Assembly: GCA_020633295.1 (NCBI GenBank) | Contig: JACKDW010000011.1 | Location: 186,001-250,000 of the forward strand | From: Myxococcales bacterium | GTDB lineage: Bacteria > Myxococcota_A > Polyangia > Nannocystales > Nannocystaceae | DNA: 64,000 nucleotides | Direction of reading: 5' to 3' | In this document: piece by piece, positions 44,455 through 54,847 of the stretch | Layout of the letters: every line of letters begins with the position of its first letter | How positions within the stretch are numbered: position 1 is the stretch's first letter | Translations under genes and position numbers: made by a program | The notes under the pieces: generated by a model | What the model was told of the DNA's origin: nothing | The model's input: only the letters and a program-made list of their open reading frames with translations | Database searches by the model: none

Positions 44455-45480
44455 TCGCTCGAGCCGCTGTCACCCGGACGCGCGCGTCATAGAACCTGGC
44501 TTATCGGACTCGTTGTTGTCGGCGCGGTCATCGGTCACGCGCGCTGCGGTGACTCGATTCGGCGACTGCTGCGTCTCCCGACCTCCGGCGTCGTCGCGCC
44601 GCGTTCGGCGGGCGCGCGCGTGGCGACCTGGAACCTCCGTAACTTTCCGTTTCGATCGGAGCGCGGGCGGCCGGACGAGGGACCCCACGATCTCGAGCGG
44701 ATGCGCGCGACGCTGCGAGCGCTCGACGCCGATGTCATCGCGGTCCAGGAGGTCCTTGACGACGACGCGCTGCGGACGCTCGCAGCAGGAAGAACCGTGC
44801 TGCTCTCGCGAGCGGGCGGTCGCGGGCACCAACGCGTCGGCTTGCTCCTCAATCCCGATCGCGTCGAGCTGCTCGACGGTCCGCGTGAGCATGACTCGAT
44901 CACCGCCGGCGGTCGCGTACGTCCGGCGCTCTCGGCGTACCTCCGAGTCGGCGACCTGGACTTTCACGTCGTCGTCGTCCACTTGAAGGCCAGCCCTCAC
45001 GGGTATGAGCTGCGGACGCAGCAGTGGGCGACGCTCGTCGAGATCGTCGAGCAGCTTCGCCAAGATCCCGGACCTGGCGCGGGTGATCGGGATGTCGTCA
45101 TCCTCGGCGACTTCAACACCACGGGCCCGCCTGGACGCGACGCCGTCGGCGCGCGTGAGCAGCTCGAGCTCGCGGCGCTCGATCGCGCGCTCACCGGCGC
45201 GGGACTTCGTCGCCTCGACAATCGAACGGGCTGCAGCGCCTACTGGGAGGGGAGCCGGCGCGACGCGTGGAAGGAGCCGTCGTGGCTCGACCAGATCGTC
45301 GTGCCCGCAGAGTGGCTTCCCTCAGGGACAGGCGGAGGCACGCGCGCGGCGCGTTCGGTCGGCCACTGCGCGCGGCACGAATGCGCGCCGCTTCGCAGCA
45401 GCTCGGCGTACCCCGAGGCTGACTTTGCGACCATGAGCGATCATTGTCCTGTGCTGGCAGATCTCCACGCGTCCGGGTGA
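44446..45480 (+). CDS. Endonuclease/exonuclease/phosphatase-fold protein, exported
   Basis: The 344-residue protein opens with a signal-like helix (TWLIGLVVVGAVIGHARC). It contains the EEP-family motifs ATWNLRNFP, IAVQEV (catalytic Glu), HVVVVHLKAS, ILGDFN (Asp/Asn pair) and a final MSDHCPVLAD (Asp/His). These enzymes hydrolyse phosphodiester or phosphomonoester bonds with Mg2+; substrates range from DNA to sphingomyelin and phosphoinositides and cannot be told here. Cys residues near the C-terminus (GHCARHECAP) may form disulfides, fitting export. The GTG start lies in the hairpin at 44425, and no better start is available in frame. Confidence 0.82.
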   Translation: MLSSLEPLSPGRARHRTWLIGLVVVGAVIGHARCGDSIRRLLRLPTSGVVAPRSAGARVATWNLRNFPFRSERGRPDEGPHDLERMRATLRALDADVIAVQEVLDDDALRTLAAGRTVLLSRAGGRGHQRVGLLLNPDRVELLDGPREHDSITAGGRVRPALSAYLRVGDLDFHVVVVHLKASPHGYELRTQQWATLVEIVEQLRQDPGPGAGDRDVVILGDFNTTGPPGRDAVGAREQLELAALDRALTGAGLRRLDNRTGCSAYWEGSRRDAWKEPSWLDQIVVPAEWLPSGTGGGTRAARSVGHCARHECAPLRSSSAYPEADFATMSDHCPVLADLHASG

Positions 45481-46220
45481 GGCGCAATAACAAGCGCGGT
45501 CACGGTCGCGCGTCTCCGCGCCGAGCGCCGGCTGTCACCGTGCAGCCCCCGCCGATGCTCGGCGAGCGTCGAGCGGACGAATGCGAGGACCAAGCCAAGG
45601 ACAAAGCCAAGGAAGGCGAGGAAGGAGGCGAGGGAGAAGACGAGGGAGAAGACGAGGGAGAAGACGAGGGAGAAGACGAGGGAGAAGACGAGGGAGAAGG
45701 CGAGGAAAGAGGCGAGGAAAGAGGCGAGGAAAGAGGCGAGGAAAGAGGTCGAAGCACGCGAGGCGGGAAGGCTGGGAGGAAGATCAAGAAGACGGAGACG
45801 AGGTTGGCGCCGAGGTCGTCGCCGAGGTCGACCGCGCCGGTCAGCGTTCTGTCTCCGCGCGCGCGACTGCGGCTCGTGCTGGGCGTCACGGCGCGCGGCG
45901 CTCGGGGTAAAAACTTGCGAGCCGATCTGAAGTTTTTCTCCCTTCCTTGGTCCAACAAGTCGTCCGCTTGTACGACCGTGACCATGACGGGACCCGCATA
46001 CCTCGCAAATCACCACTCGGTGACGCTCGCTGCCGCGCGGTGTTTTGGTCCTCCCGTCCTGGAGCGCTGGCGTGCGAGGCGTTCTTCTCTACTTAAACAT
46101 TGCCGAGAGTCCGCGCCTGTGGAACAGAACCAATTCCCTCCGCAAGGACGCATCTGACGGACGCGAAAGTTTGTGGGCACAACACTCACGGCGAGATGTG
46201 GTTACAGGAGCAACAAGCGA
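45481..46220. other. 740-bp region with a minisatellite and no convincing gene
   Basis: This gap between the EEP gene and the first Cys-rich lipoprotein holds the 12-bp purine-rich repeat array and otherwise weakly biased DNA. Open frames exist on both strands because the repeat lacks stop codons (Glu-Gly-Glu-Asp in one frame, Phe-Ser-Leu-Val in another), but none has typical codon bias outside the repeat or a start with ribosome-binding site. The promoter for the lipoprotein gene should lie near 46100-46200. Confidence 0.6.
45606..45749 (+). repeat. 12-bp purine-rich minisatellite
   Basis: Ten clear tandem units run from 45630: six of GAGGGAGAAGAC (the last ending GGC) and four of GAGGAAAGAGGC (the last ending GGT). 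They are preceded by one or two degenerate copies from 45606. The plus strand is almost wholly purine with one C per unit. Confidence 0.92.
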
Positions 46221-47531
46221 ATGAGAACTTCTAACAAGAACCTGATCACGACCATGGCGATGGGCCTGGCCATGGGCGCGAGCATGACCGCGATCCAGGG
46301 CTGTGACGGCGAGGGGCCGCTCGGTAACCTCGCGGAGCAGTGCGGCCTCACCTGTGACGGCGAGGCCTTCATCAACGGCAAGGCCAACGTCTCGGGCATC
46401 GCGGGGATCGACGCGTTCTTCGGCGCGGCGATCGACCTGAACACCGCGATCATCAGCGTCAACACCGACCTGCGCGCCGAGCTCGACGCGATCGCCGTGT
46501 CGGTGGGCGCCCAGCCGGGCGCGACCGGTGCCGAGATCTCGGCGGCGCTGGAGACTCACCTCTCCGGGTACATCTCGGGCGGGCTGACGGTTGAGTACGC
46601 GCCCGCGAAGTGCGAGGCGAGCATCGAGGCGAGCGTGAGCGCGGCGGCCGAGTGCGACGCCAAGGTCGACCCCGGCTCGGTGACGGTCGAGTGTAAGGGC
46701 ACCTGTCAGGCCGACGCGAGCGTCGAGGCAGGCTGCTCGGCGGAGGCCGAGGTCGTGTGCCGCGGGACCGCGCCGAGCCTGCAGTGCAGCGGCACCTGCG
46801 AGGGCTCGTGCACCGTCGAGATCCAGGGCTCCGCGTCCTGTGACGGCACCTGCGAGGGCACCTGCTCCGCCGAGTGCGATCTCTACGACGGCATGGGCAA
46901 CTGCGCCGGTCGCTGCGCCGGTATGTGCTCGGGCTCGTGCACGAGTGACCTGACCGCGGGCGCGTCGTGCTCCGGCAAGTGCGAGGGCACCTGCGAGTAC
47001 ACCCCGCCGGACGGCTCGTGTGAGGCCAACGCGGAGGTCTCCTGCCGCGCCATGGCCGAAGCCAGCGTGGAGTGCTCGGGCAAGTGCGAGGGCGAGGTTG
47101 AGCCGCCCTCCGTGTCCGCCGAGTGCAAAGCCACCGTCGAGGCCAAGGCCAGCGCCAGCATTGAGTGCTCGCCACCTGAGCTCGCCATCAAGTGGCAGTG
47201 GGCTGCGGGCGTCGAGGGCAACGCCGACGCCCAGGCCGAGTTCAAGGCCTGGCTCGAGGGCTTCCGCGCCCACTTCTCCGCGATCATCGCTCTGCGAGCG
47301 CGCGGCGAGATCATCGCGGACGCCGCCCTGAACCTCGGCGCCGCCGGCGAGGGCGCGGTCAAGGCCTTCGTCGATGAGCTCTCGGGCGACGTCGACATCA
47401 AGGCCTCCGTGGGCGCGCTCTGTGCCCTCGACCAGCTCCCGGTCGCGGTCGGCTCGGTCACCTCGTCGGCGCAGATGCTGTCGGCGAACGTGCAGGCTGC
47501 GGGCGAGGTCTCGGCGTCCTTCGGCGGCTAG
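46221..47531 (+). CDS. Lipoprotein with Cys-ladder repeats, paralogue 1
   Basis: The 436-residue protein has a lipoprotein signal (MTAIQGC), an N-terminal helical region, and a central zone (about 130-310) with the recurring pattern C-x3-C-x3-C (for example CDGTCEGTCSAEC and CSGTCEGSC). A helical C-terminal domain follows. It has 30 cysteines in total, one of them for lipidation. A paralogue with the same layout follows at 47941. I do not recognise a named family. So many cysteines in an exported protein imply disulfides or metal binding. AGGAG lies 10 bases before the ATG, and a terminator follows at 47558. Confidence 0.82.
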   Translation: MRTSNKNLITTMAMGLAMGASMTAIQGCDGEGPLGNLAEQCGLTCDGEAFINGKANVSGIAGIDAFFGAAIDLNTAIISVNTDLRAELDAIAVSVGAQPGATGAEISAALETHLSGYISGGLTVEYAPAKCEASIEASVSAAAECDAKVDPGSVTVECKGTCQADASVEAGCSAEAEVVCRGTAPSLQCSGTCEGSCTVEIQGSASCDGTCEGTCSAECDLYDGMGNCAGRCAGMCSGSCTSDLTAGASCSGKCEGTCEYTPPDGSCEANAEVSCRAMAEASVECSGKCEGEVEPPSVSAECKATVEAKASASIECSPPELAIKWQWAAGVEGNADAQAEFKAWLEGFRAHFSAIIALRARGEIIADAALNLGAAGEGAVKAFVDELSGDVDIKASVGALCALDQLPVAVGSVTSSAQMLSANVQAAGEVSASFGG

Positions 47532-47557
47532 TCGAACAGCCCATCCACACTGCGCGG

Positions 47558-47592
47558 GGGAGCGCGGCCATGGCCGCGCTCCCTTCGCTTTT
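47558..47592 (+). terminator. Intrinsic terminator after Cys-ladder lipoprotein 1
   Basis: GGGAGCGCGGCC pairs perfectly with GGCCGCGCTCCC around AT and is followed by TTCGCTTTT. It separates transcription of the two paralogous genes. Confidence 0.82.
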
Positions 47593-47940
47593 GGTTTCGA
47601 CGCGTTTCGTTTCTGGTTTGTAAATCTCAGCGGTCGAACGCGCGCGGAGATCGGGCGCGACCCTGGGGGCTAGATGCATCACCCGTTGGCGCGGTTCCGA
47701 AGTGTGATTTGGCAAACACCCGTTGGTCACTCGGAGCAGGCAAGAAACTCGATAATCCTCACGCAGATGGCTATTTTTGCGCCATCCCCTCTTGGATCAC
47801 GAGGGCTTTGCTCGCCGCGCAGCATCGTGCAATCATGCCGCTGACCCCCTCCGGAGGCCTCGCCACAACAGCGCGGTTCATGTCCTGCAAGGGATCGGCG
47901 GCCGTCGGTATGGACAGGGGCAAGGAGTGACGACGAAGCT
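47593..47940. other. Promoter region of Cys-ladder lipoprotein 2
   Basis: About 350 bases of more A+T-rich DNA (for example GGCTATTTTTGCG near 47769) separate the terminator from the second paralogue. AAGGAG lies 13 bases before its ATG. No sigma-54 site fits the required spacing. No small gene is supported. Confidence 0.5.
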
Positions 47941-49239
47941 ATGAGCAACACACGCAACATCATCTTCGGTCTGGTGGCTGGCCTCGGCATGATCAACATG
48001 ACGGGCTGCGACGACATCTGCGGCCCGTGCGGCACCATCGCGACCGGCAACCTCTCGATCGCGGGCCAGGCTCGCATCGACGGCTTCTTCAAGGCCGTCG
48101 CGGACTTCAAGGGCTCCGTCGATTTCGTCAAGGCGGACTTCGACGCGAACATCATCGCCCTCGCCGAGGTCTGGGGCGTGGTCGAGGTCGGGTACTCGGG
48201 AGCGGTCGACGCTGACTTGGTCGCCGCGCTCAAGGCCGAGATCCAGGGCCAGATCTCCGCGAACCTCCAGGGCGGCATCCAGGTCGTCTACGCGCCGCCG
48301 AAGTGCACGGCGAACATCAACGTCGCCGTCGAGGCGCAGGCCAGCTGCGAGGCGTCGGCCGAGTGCGATGTCATGGTCGACCCGGGCAGCGTCTCGGTGA
48401 TGTGTGAGGGCTCCTGCTCGGGCGGCTGCTCGGCGGAGTGCTCGGGCGAGTTCTCCTGCGAGGTCGAGGCCCCGAGCATCGCCTGCGAGGGCATGTGTGA
48501 GGGCGCCTGTACGCTCGACGCGGCGGCGTCGTGTGAGGGCACCTGCCGCGGCACGTGCTCCGGCGAGTGCTCGGCCCGCGACGGCAACGGCGACTGCGCC
48601 GGCGCCTGTGACGGCATGTGCACGGGCACCTGCGAGTTCGAGGCCGCGGCCTCGTGCCAGGGCACCTGCTCCGGCAAGTGCCTGGTCGACCAGGGCTCGG
48701 CCCAGTGCACCGCCGAGGCCAACTGCCGCGGCTCGTGCTCGGGCGAGTGCTCGGGCGGCTGCGAGGGCTCGGCGACCCCGCCGTCGGCCTCGGCCAGCTG
48801 CGAGGCTTCGGCCGATTGTCAGGCCCAGGCGTCGGCCCAGGCCGAGGCCAACGTCGAGTGCACCCCGCCCAGCCTCGACATCCAGTACTCGTTCAGCGCG
48901 GGTGTCAACGCTGAGGCGCAGGCGCTGTTCGCCGCGCGCATCAAGGAGCTGAAGGTTCGCGGCGCCGCGATCCTGCAGGGCTCGGCCCGCCTCCAGGCCC
49001 TCATCACCGGTGAGGTCAACGGTCAGGTCATCTTCGAGGTCGCGCCGCTCGTCAAGCTGCAGGCCGAGATCAAGGGCTTCATCGACGGCGGCATCGACAT
49101 CCTCGGCGAAGTGCCCAAGGGTCGCATCAACTGCGTCATCCCGGCGTTCATCGAGGCTGGTGAGGCGCTCGCCAGCGCGGGCGGCTCGGTCACGGGGACG
49201 CTCGAGGCCCAGGCGAGCTTCGCCACGATCCTGTTCTAA
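47941..49239 (+). CDS. Lipoprotein with Cys-ladder repeats, paralogue 2
   Basis: The 432-residue protein mirrors paralogue 1. It has a lipoprotein signal (INMTGC), a helical N-terminal part, the shared segment VVYAPPKCTANI and VDPGSVSVMCEGSC, and a ladder of C-x3-C-x3-C units such as CSGGCSAECSGE and CEGTCRGTCSGEC. A helical C-terminal domain (about 315-432) follows. It has 34 cysteines. The gene is separated from a VKOR-DsbA fusion gene by only 18 bases, indicating an operon whose second product can make disulfides in the first. No family name is known to me; structural, surface-coat or metal-binding roles are all open. Confidence 0.84.
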   Translation: MSNTRNIIFGLVAGLGMINMTGCDDICGPCGTIATGNLSIAGQARIDGFFKAVADFKGSVDFVKADFDANIIALAEVWGVVEVGYSGAVDADLVAALKAEIQGQISANLQGGIQVVYAPPKCTANINVAVEAQASCEASAECDVMVDPGSVSVMCEGSCSGGCSAECSGEFSCEVEAPSIACEGMCEGACTLDAAASCEGTCRGTCSGECSARDGNGDCAGACDGMCTGTCEFEAAASCQGTCSGKCLVDQGSAQCTAEANCRGSCSGECSGGCEGSATPPSASASCEASADCQAQASAQAEANVECTPPSLDIQYSFSAGVNAEAQALFAARIKELKVRGAAILQGSARLQALITGEVNGQVIFEVAPLVKLQAEIKGFIDGGIDILGEVPKGRINCVIPAFIEAGEALASAGGSVTGTLEAQASFATILF

Positions 49240-49257
49240 CAACCACTCGCCTCGCAC

Positions 49258-50340
49258 GTGAATAACGTTCAGGTGAAGACCATCGGGCGGCTGCCAGCTC
49301 TGCTGGCGGCCGCCGGCCTTTTGGTTTCACTGGGGCTCGAAGCGCTCCACGTGCAGACCTACCTCAACCCGGCCTGGTCGGGCTTCTGCGTCGTGGGCGA
49401 GCGACTCGACTGCGCCTCGGTCGCGCTCTCGCGCTACTCCGTGTTCCTGGGCGTGCCGGTCGCGCTCTGGGGCGTTATCGGCTTCGCGACGATCCTCTGG
49501 TCGGCGCGCAGACGCCAGGCGCTGCTGCTGCCGCTGGCCGCGCTCGCGGCCGTCGCCTCGACGGTCCTGCTCATCATCGAGCTCGCGGCGATCGGCGCCA
49601 TCTGCATGTACTGCGAGTCGGTCCACATCATCAGCCTCGCGCTGCTGCTCGTGGTCTGGCGCCGACGTGATCGAATCGACATGTCCGGAGAGTACTTCCG
49701 GTCATGGGGGCGCGTGGCTCGCGACCTCGCGCTGCCGGCCGCGTGTCTGCTCGTGATCGGCGTGTTCTTCCCGCGCTACTGGCTCCTGGCGACCTGGAAG
49801 AGCGGCATGACGCTCAACCACGGCGTCGACGAGGACGGGCGCCCGTGGTTCGGCGCCGACAACCCGACGCTCGTCATCCACGAGTACGTCGACTACGGCT
49901 GTCCGCACTGCGCCATCTCCAGCGGGCACATGCGCGTCCGCGTCGCTCGCAGCCCGCGCACGATCCGGCTCGTGCGTCACCAGCACCCGCGGATGCACTG
50001 CGTGTCGCGCACCACCGGCGAGCCAGGCTCGTTCCACTGCGTCTTCGCGCGCGCGGCCATCTGCGCCGGCGAGCAGGGGCGGTTTTGGGAGATGGAGGAC
50101 TGGCTGTTTCGCAACGTCACCTGGGACGCCAAGCAGTGGAAGGTCGAGCGCGCGGCCGTCGAGGTCGGCCTCGACGCCGAGGCGCTCGAGGCTTGTATGG
50201 CGAAGCGGGAGACCTACGAGCGAGCCGAGCGCGACTACGAGGACGCGCTGGCGCACAAGATCCGCAACACGCCCGGCTACATCATCGACGGCGTAAAGCT
50301 CGACCACGCCGGCGTGGTCGAGCGCATCGGCTACTACTAG
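49258..50340 (+). CDS. VKOR-DsbA fusion, disulfide-bond-forming enzyme
   Basis: The 360-residue protein joins a vitamin-K-epoxide-reductase-like membrane domain to a thioredoxin-type domain. The VKOR half has an outer cysteine pair (Cys43 and Cys51 in the GFC...DCASVALSRYSVFLGVP region) and the quinone-reacting CMYC (about 116-119) within four or five helices. After a further membrane helix, the DsbA-like half has YGCPHC (about 213-218) and the cis-Pro region NTPGYIIDG. Such fusions oxidise cysteines outside the cytoplasm and pass electrons to quinone. The start is GTG at 49258, 18 bases after the Cys-ladder lipoprotein 2 gene, without its own Shine-Dalgarno, suggesting coupling. Confidence 0.9.
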   Translation: MNNVQVKTIGRLPALLAAAGLLVSLGLEALHVQTYLNPAWSGFCVVGERLDCASVALSRYSVFLGVPVALWGVIGFATILWSARRRQALLLPLAALAAVASTVLLIIELAAIGAICMYCESVHIISLALLLVVWRRRDRIDMSGEYFRSWGRVARDLALPAACLLVIGVFFPRYWLLATWKSGMTLNHGVDEDGRPWFGADNPTLVIHEYVDYGCPHCAISSGHMRVRVARSPRTIRLVRHQHPRMHCVSRTTGEPGSFHCVFARAAICAGEQGRFWEMEDWLFRNVTWDAKQWKVERAAVEVGLDAEALEACMAKRETYERAERDYEDALAHKIRNTPGYIIDGVKLDHAGVVERIGYY

Positions 50341-50359
50341 CGGCCAACCCCGAACGCGC

Positions 50360-50394
50360 GAGCGCCGGACCCTCGGGCCCGGCGCTCTTGTTTT
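50360..50394 (+). terminator. Intrinsic terminator after the VKOR-DsbA gene
   Basis: GAGCGCCGG pairs with CCGGCGCTC around a ten-base loop and is followed by TTGTTTT. It closes the lipoprotein-VKOR unit. The same stem arm is found in the palindrome at 24921. Confidence 0.82.
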
Positions 50395-50413
50395 GGTTGG
50401 CCGGCGCGCGGCG

Positions 50414-52240
<1,827 letters not shown>

Positions 52241-52370
52241 GGTGTCTCGATCTGGCGACGTTCTTAGCCCCTCGTCGGAACCGTGTCCAGCGCGCCACAG
52301 GCCGCGTTACGCCGAGATCCGCGTGCTCGAGGGCCGACGCGCGTTGACGCTCACGCGCTCGCGCGGCGCG

Positions 52371-54692
52371 TCAGCGCGAGAGCCCGACGATGCGCCAGGC
52401 GCCGAACCGTTGCTCGAGCAAGAGGATCGTCGTCTGGCCGCCGATCTTCGCGGTCGCGTACATCCGCCCGCGACCCTCCGAGACGCCCGCGGGCACGCTG
52501 CCGAATTTTCGCCGCAGCCCCGCCGCGCTGTAGATGGTCGCGTCCGAGACGGCCGCGCCACGCGACTCGTCGATCATGGCCTTGAGCACGCCCTTGAGCT
52601 CGTCCTGGGTCCTCGCGATGATCTGATCGCCGGCGTAGAACGGGACGCTCGAGCGGCTCGCGAGCTTGTCGAGCTCGCCGCGCTTGAGCAGCGCGAGCCA
52701 GCTGCTCGCGGCGCTCTTGATCTTCGGATCATCGAGCTCGGGCTCCTCGTTGAGCGGCGTCGGGGTCGACGCGCCGCCGCCTGAATTCCCTGAGCGCGGC
52801 GGCTGGAGCGAGAGCCCGCCAGGCCGTGGTCCCGACGCGCCGCTTCCGGAGCCCGCGCCGTGCGACTGGCCTGGGCCGTGCGCGTGACCTTCGTGCCCTG
52901 CGCCGTGTCCGGACCCGCCGGACCCGCCGGACCCGCCGGACCCGCCCGCGCCTCCGCTCGGCTGCCGGCGCAGCGACGAGGCCGGTGACGACGGTCCCTC
53001 GGGGCCCGGCGGCGCGGCGCTCGTCTGACGCGCGAGCCGACGGCTCGACTGCGCGCGCCCCTCCGAGGTCGTCGCCTGCACCTCGCGATTGGGGTCTGGT
53101 CGGTCACCCTGGCCGGCGTTGTCGAGGATGAACGGCTCGGCGCCGAACGTCCCGCACGCGCGCGCGTCGCGATGAAACGCCCAGTGGATGTAGATCTTGC
53201 CGTTACCGCTGAGGATCGAGCGCGGCGGGTTCGGGTAAGGCGCGGACGCGTAGATGATCTCGCGCGCGGCGGCGTCGAACACCATGTTGCCCGAGGTGCG
53301 CACCGTCCGGACCTTGTCGATGCGACCGTCGCCGTGGAGCACGACCTCGACGCGCGTCCACAGGTTCTCGTCGTTGAGCGGGTGGCTGCGCGCGCGCGTG
53401 TCGAGCTGGTCGAGGTAGCCCCACGCCCAAAGGTCGTGGATCTTGCGGTGCATCTGCGCGATGTAGCGGGCGAAGGGGTGTTTGCGGGAGCGCAGCGCGG
53501 TCTGGTTACCCGGGCGGACCTCGGGGACCATGTTCTCGAGCGGGGACTGCCAGCGGCTGCGCGTGTCCTCCCATACGCCCTTACGCTTCGACTGCCGCTG
53601 CGCGATGTAGTCCTGCTTCTTCTGCGGGTCGACGCCGTAGAGCGCGTCGAGGTCCTTCTGAGACAGGCGGAATTTGTACTTCTTGTCGTGGGTCGGCGTG
53701 TTGGCCTGCTGCTCGCGCTGCTCGAGGCTCGCCTGTTCGGGGCGGTCGGGCGCGAGCGAGCCGTCGTCGGCCTCGGACGCGAGCGCGTCGTGGCGCGTCA
53801 TCGCCTCGGAGTGATCACGCGGCGCCTGGTCGCGCAGCGCGAGCAGGCTGTTGGGCTTCGGGTCGTCCTGCTGCGGCCGCTGCTCCTCCGGCGACGGTCG
53901 CTCCTGGGGGGCCTGGCGCGCGAGCTGGGCTTTCTGCTCGCGCAGCTCGGCGACCTGGTCCTCGTCGGCCATGCCCTTGTCCTGTGAGGGCGTGGGCTCG
54001 AGCTGACTGGCCTTTGCTTCCTCGGCGTCCTGCTGGAGGTTGGTGATCTCAGCGCGTGTCTCTTCCGCCACGTCGCGGTTGATGTTCGACAGGTAGTTGA
54101 CGTCCTCGGGCGCCTCCTCCTCGTCGAACTGATCGAGCTGCTCCACCATCTTGAGCTGCTCGAGCACGAAGTCGAACTTCTCCTCGGGCTGCTGCTCGGC
54201 CTCTGGCTCTGGCTCTGGCTCTGGCGTCGGCTCCGGCTCGGGAGGCTGCTCCTTCTCCTTCTCGGGCTCGGGAGGCTTCTCTTTCTCCTCTTTCTCCTTC
54301 TCGGGCAGCGGCTTGGGCCGCTCGCGCTCGGGGACTGGCTCTGGGCGCTCGAGCTCCTGCGGCGTCTCCTCGCGATCGGGCGGCTCGTCGAGCAGCGCGA
54401 TCTCCATCGGCTCGGGCGGGCACGCGGCGCCGAACATGAGCTCGCCGAAGCGTCCGACGAGCTCGCTCTGGTCTCCCGACGGCGTGGTCGAGAGGAAGTT
54501 GAGCACGCGCTCGCTGGCGGGGACGCAGGAGCTCGGCGGCGCACCCGGTCGCGCGGTCACGAGCAGGCGCGATCGCTCGTGGTTGAACAGCAGCGAGCTG
54601 ACCTGTAGCCCGCCGTAATTGAGCCCGGCAGAGACGAGCAAACAGGCGAGAAAGACGCCTGTTGACGTCCTGCGTCTGCGGTTGGACCGCAC
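52371..54692 (-). CDS. TonB-like protein with Gly/His-rich linker and extra C-terminal domain
   Basis: The 773-residue protein starts with a membrane anchor helix (about 12-30) and a Glu/Pro/Lys-rich rigid spacer (about 100-165, with repeated PEPEPEPE). Coiled-coil-like Gln/Glu-rich segments follow. A TonB-type C-terminal domain (about 405-510) contains MHRKIHDLWAWGYLDQ and VEVVLHGDGRIDKVRTVRTSGN. Unusually the chain continues through a Gly/Ser/His linker (about 575-640, with GGSGGSGG and HEGHAHGPGQSHG) into a small alpha/beta domain (about 670-773) resembling an NTF2/SnoaL-like fold. It should span the periplasm to energise an outer-membrane process; ExbB/ExbD genes are not nearby. The start codon is GTG. 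Confidence 0.8.
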   Translation of the reverse strand: MRSNRRRRTSTGVFLACLLVSAGLNYGGLQVSSLLFNHERSRLLVTARPGAPPSSCVPASERVLNFLSTTPSGDQSELVGRFGELMFGAACPPEPMEIALLDEPPDREETPQELERPEPVPERERPKPLPEKEKEEKEKPPEPEKEKEQPPEPEPTPEPEPEPEAEQQPEEKFDFVLEQLKMVEQLDQFDEEEAPEDVNYLSNINRDVAEETRAEITNLQQDAEEAKASQLEPTPSQDKGMADEDQVAELREQKAQLARQAPQERPSPEEQRPQQDDPKPNSLLALRDQAPRDHSEAMTRHDALASEADDGSLAPDRPEQASLEQREQQANTPTHDKKYKFRLSQKDLDALYGVDPQKKQDYIAQRQSKRKGVWEDTRSRWQSPLENMVPEVRPGNQTALRSRKHPFARYIAQMHRKIHDLWAWGYLDQLDTRARSHPLNDENLWTRVEVVLHGDGRIDKVRTVRTSGNMVFDAAAREIIYASAPYPNPPRSILSGNGKIYIHWAFHRDARACGTFGAEPFILDNAGQGDRPDPNREVQATTSEGRAQSSRRLARQTSAAPPGPEGPSSPASSLRRQPSGGAGGSGGSGGSGGSGHGAGHEGHAHGPGQSHGAGSGSGASGPRPGGLSLQPPRSGNSGGGASTPTPLNEEPELDDPKIKSAASSWLALLKRGELDKLASRSSVPFYAGDQIIARTQDELKGVLKAMIDESRGAAVSDATIYSAAGLRRKFGSVPAGVSEGRGRMYATAKIGGQTTILLLEQRFGAWRIVGLSR

Positions 54693-54847
54693 CGGTTCAC
54701 TGTAGCCGAAACCGGCCAGAAGTCGGGTCCTCGCTCGCTATCGGGACGATTTCGGGGGCTCGGTATGGCACCGCGAACGCGCCGCGGCAGGCGCAGACCG
54801 CGAATCCAGCGCGCGACGCTGCGCGCAGCGGCTGGGGAGACGGACCG

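Noticed and set aside
45444..46157. Glu-rich 237-codon plus-strand frame over the minisatellite, and two minus-strand frames
   Set aside because: They exist because the repeat lacks stops; outside the repeat there is no coding bias, domain or ribosome-binding site.
47690..47790. Sigma-54-like elements (TTGGCAAACACCCGTTGG and TGGCTATTTTTGC)
   Set aside because: The GG-to-GC spacing is wrong (8 bases in the second, and no GC in the first) for a -24/-12 promoter.
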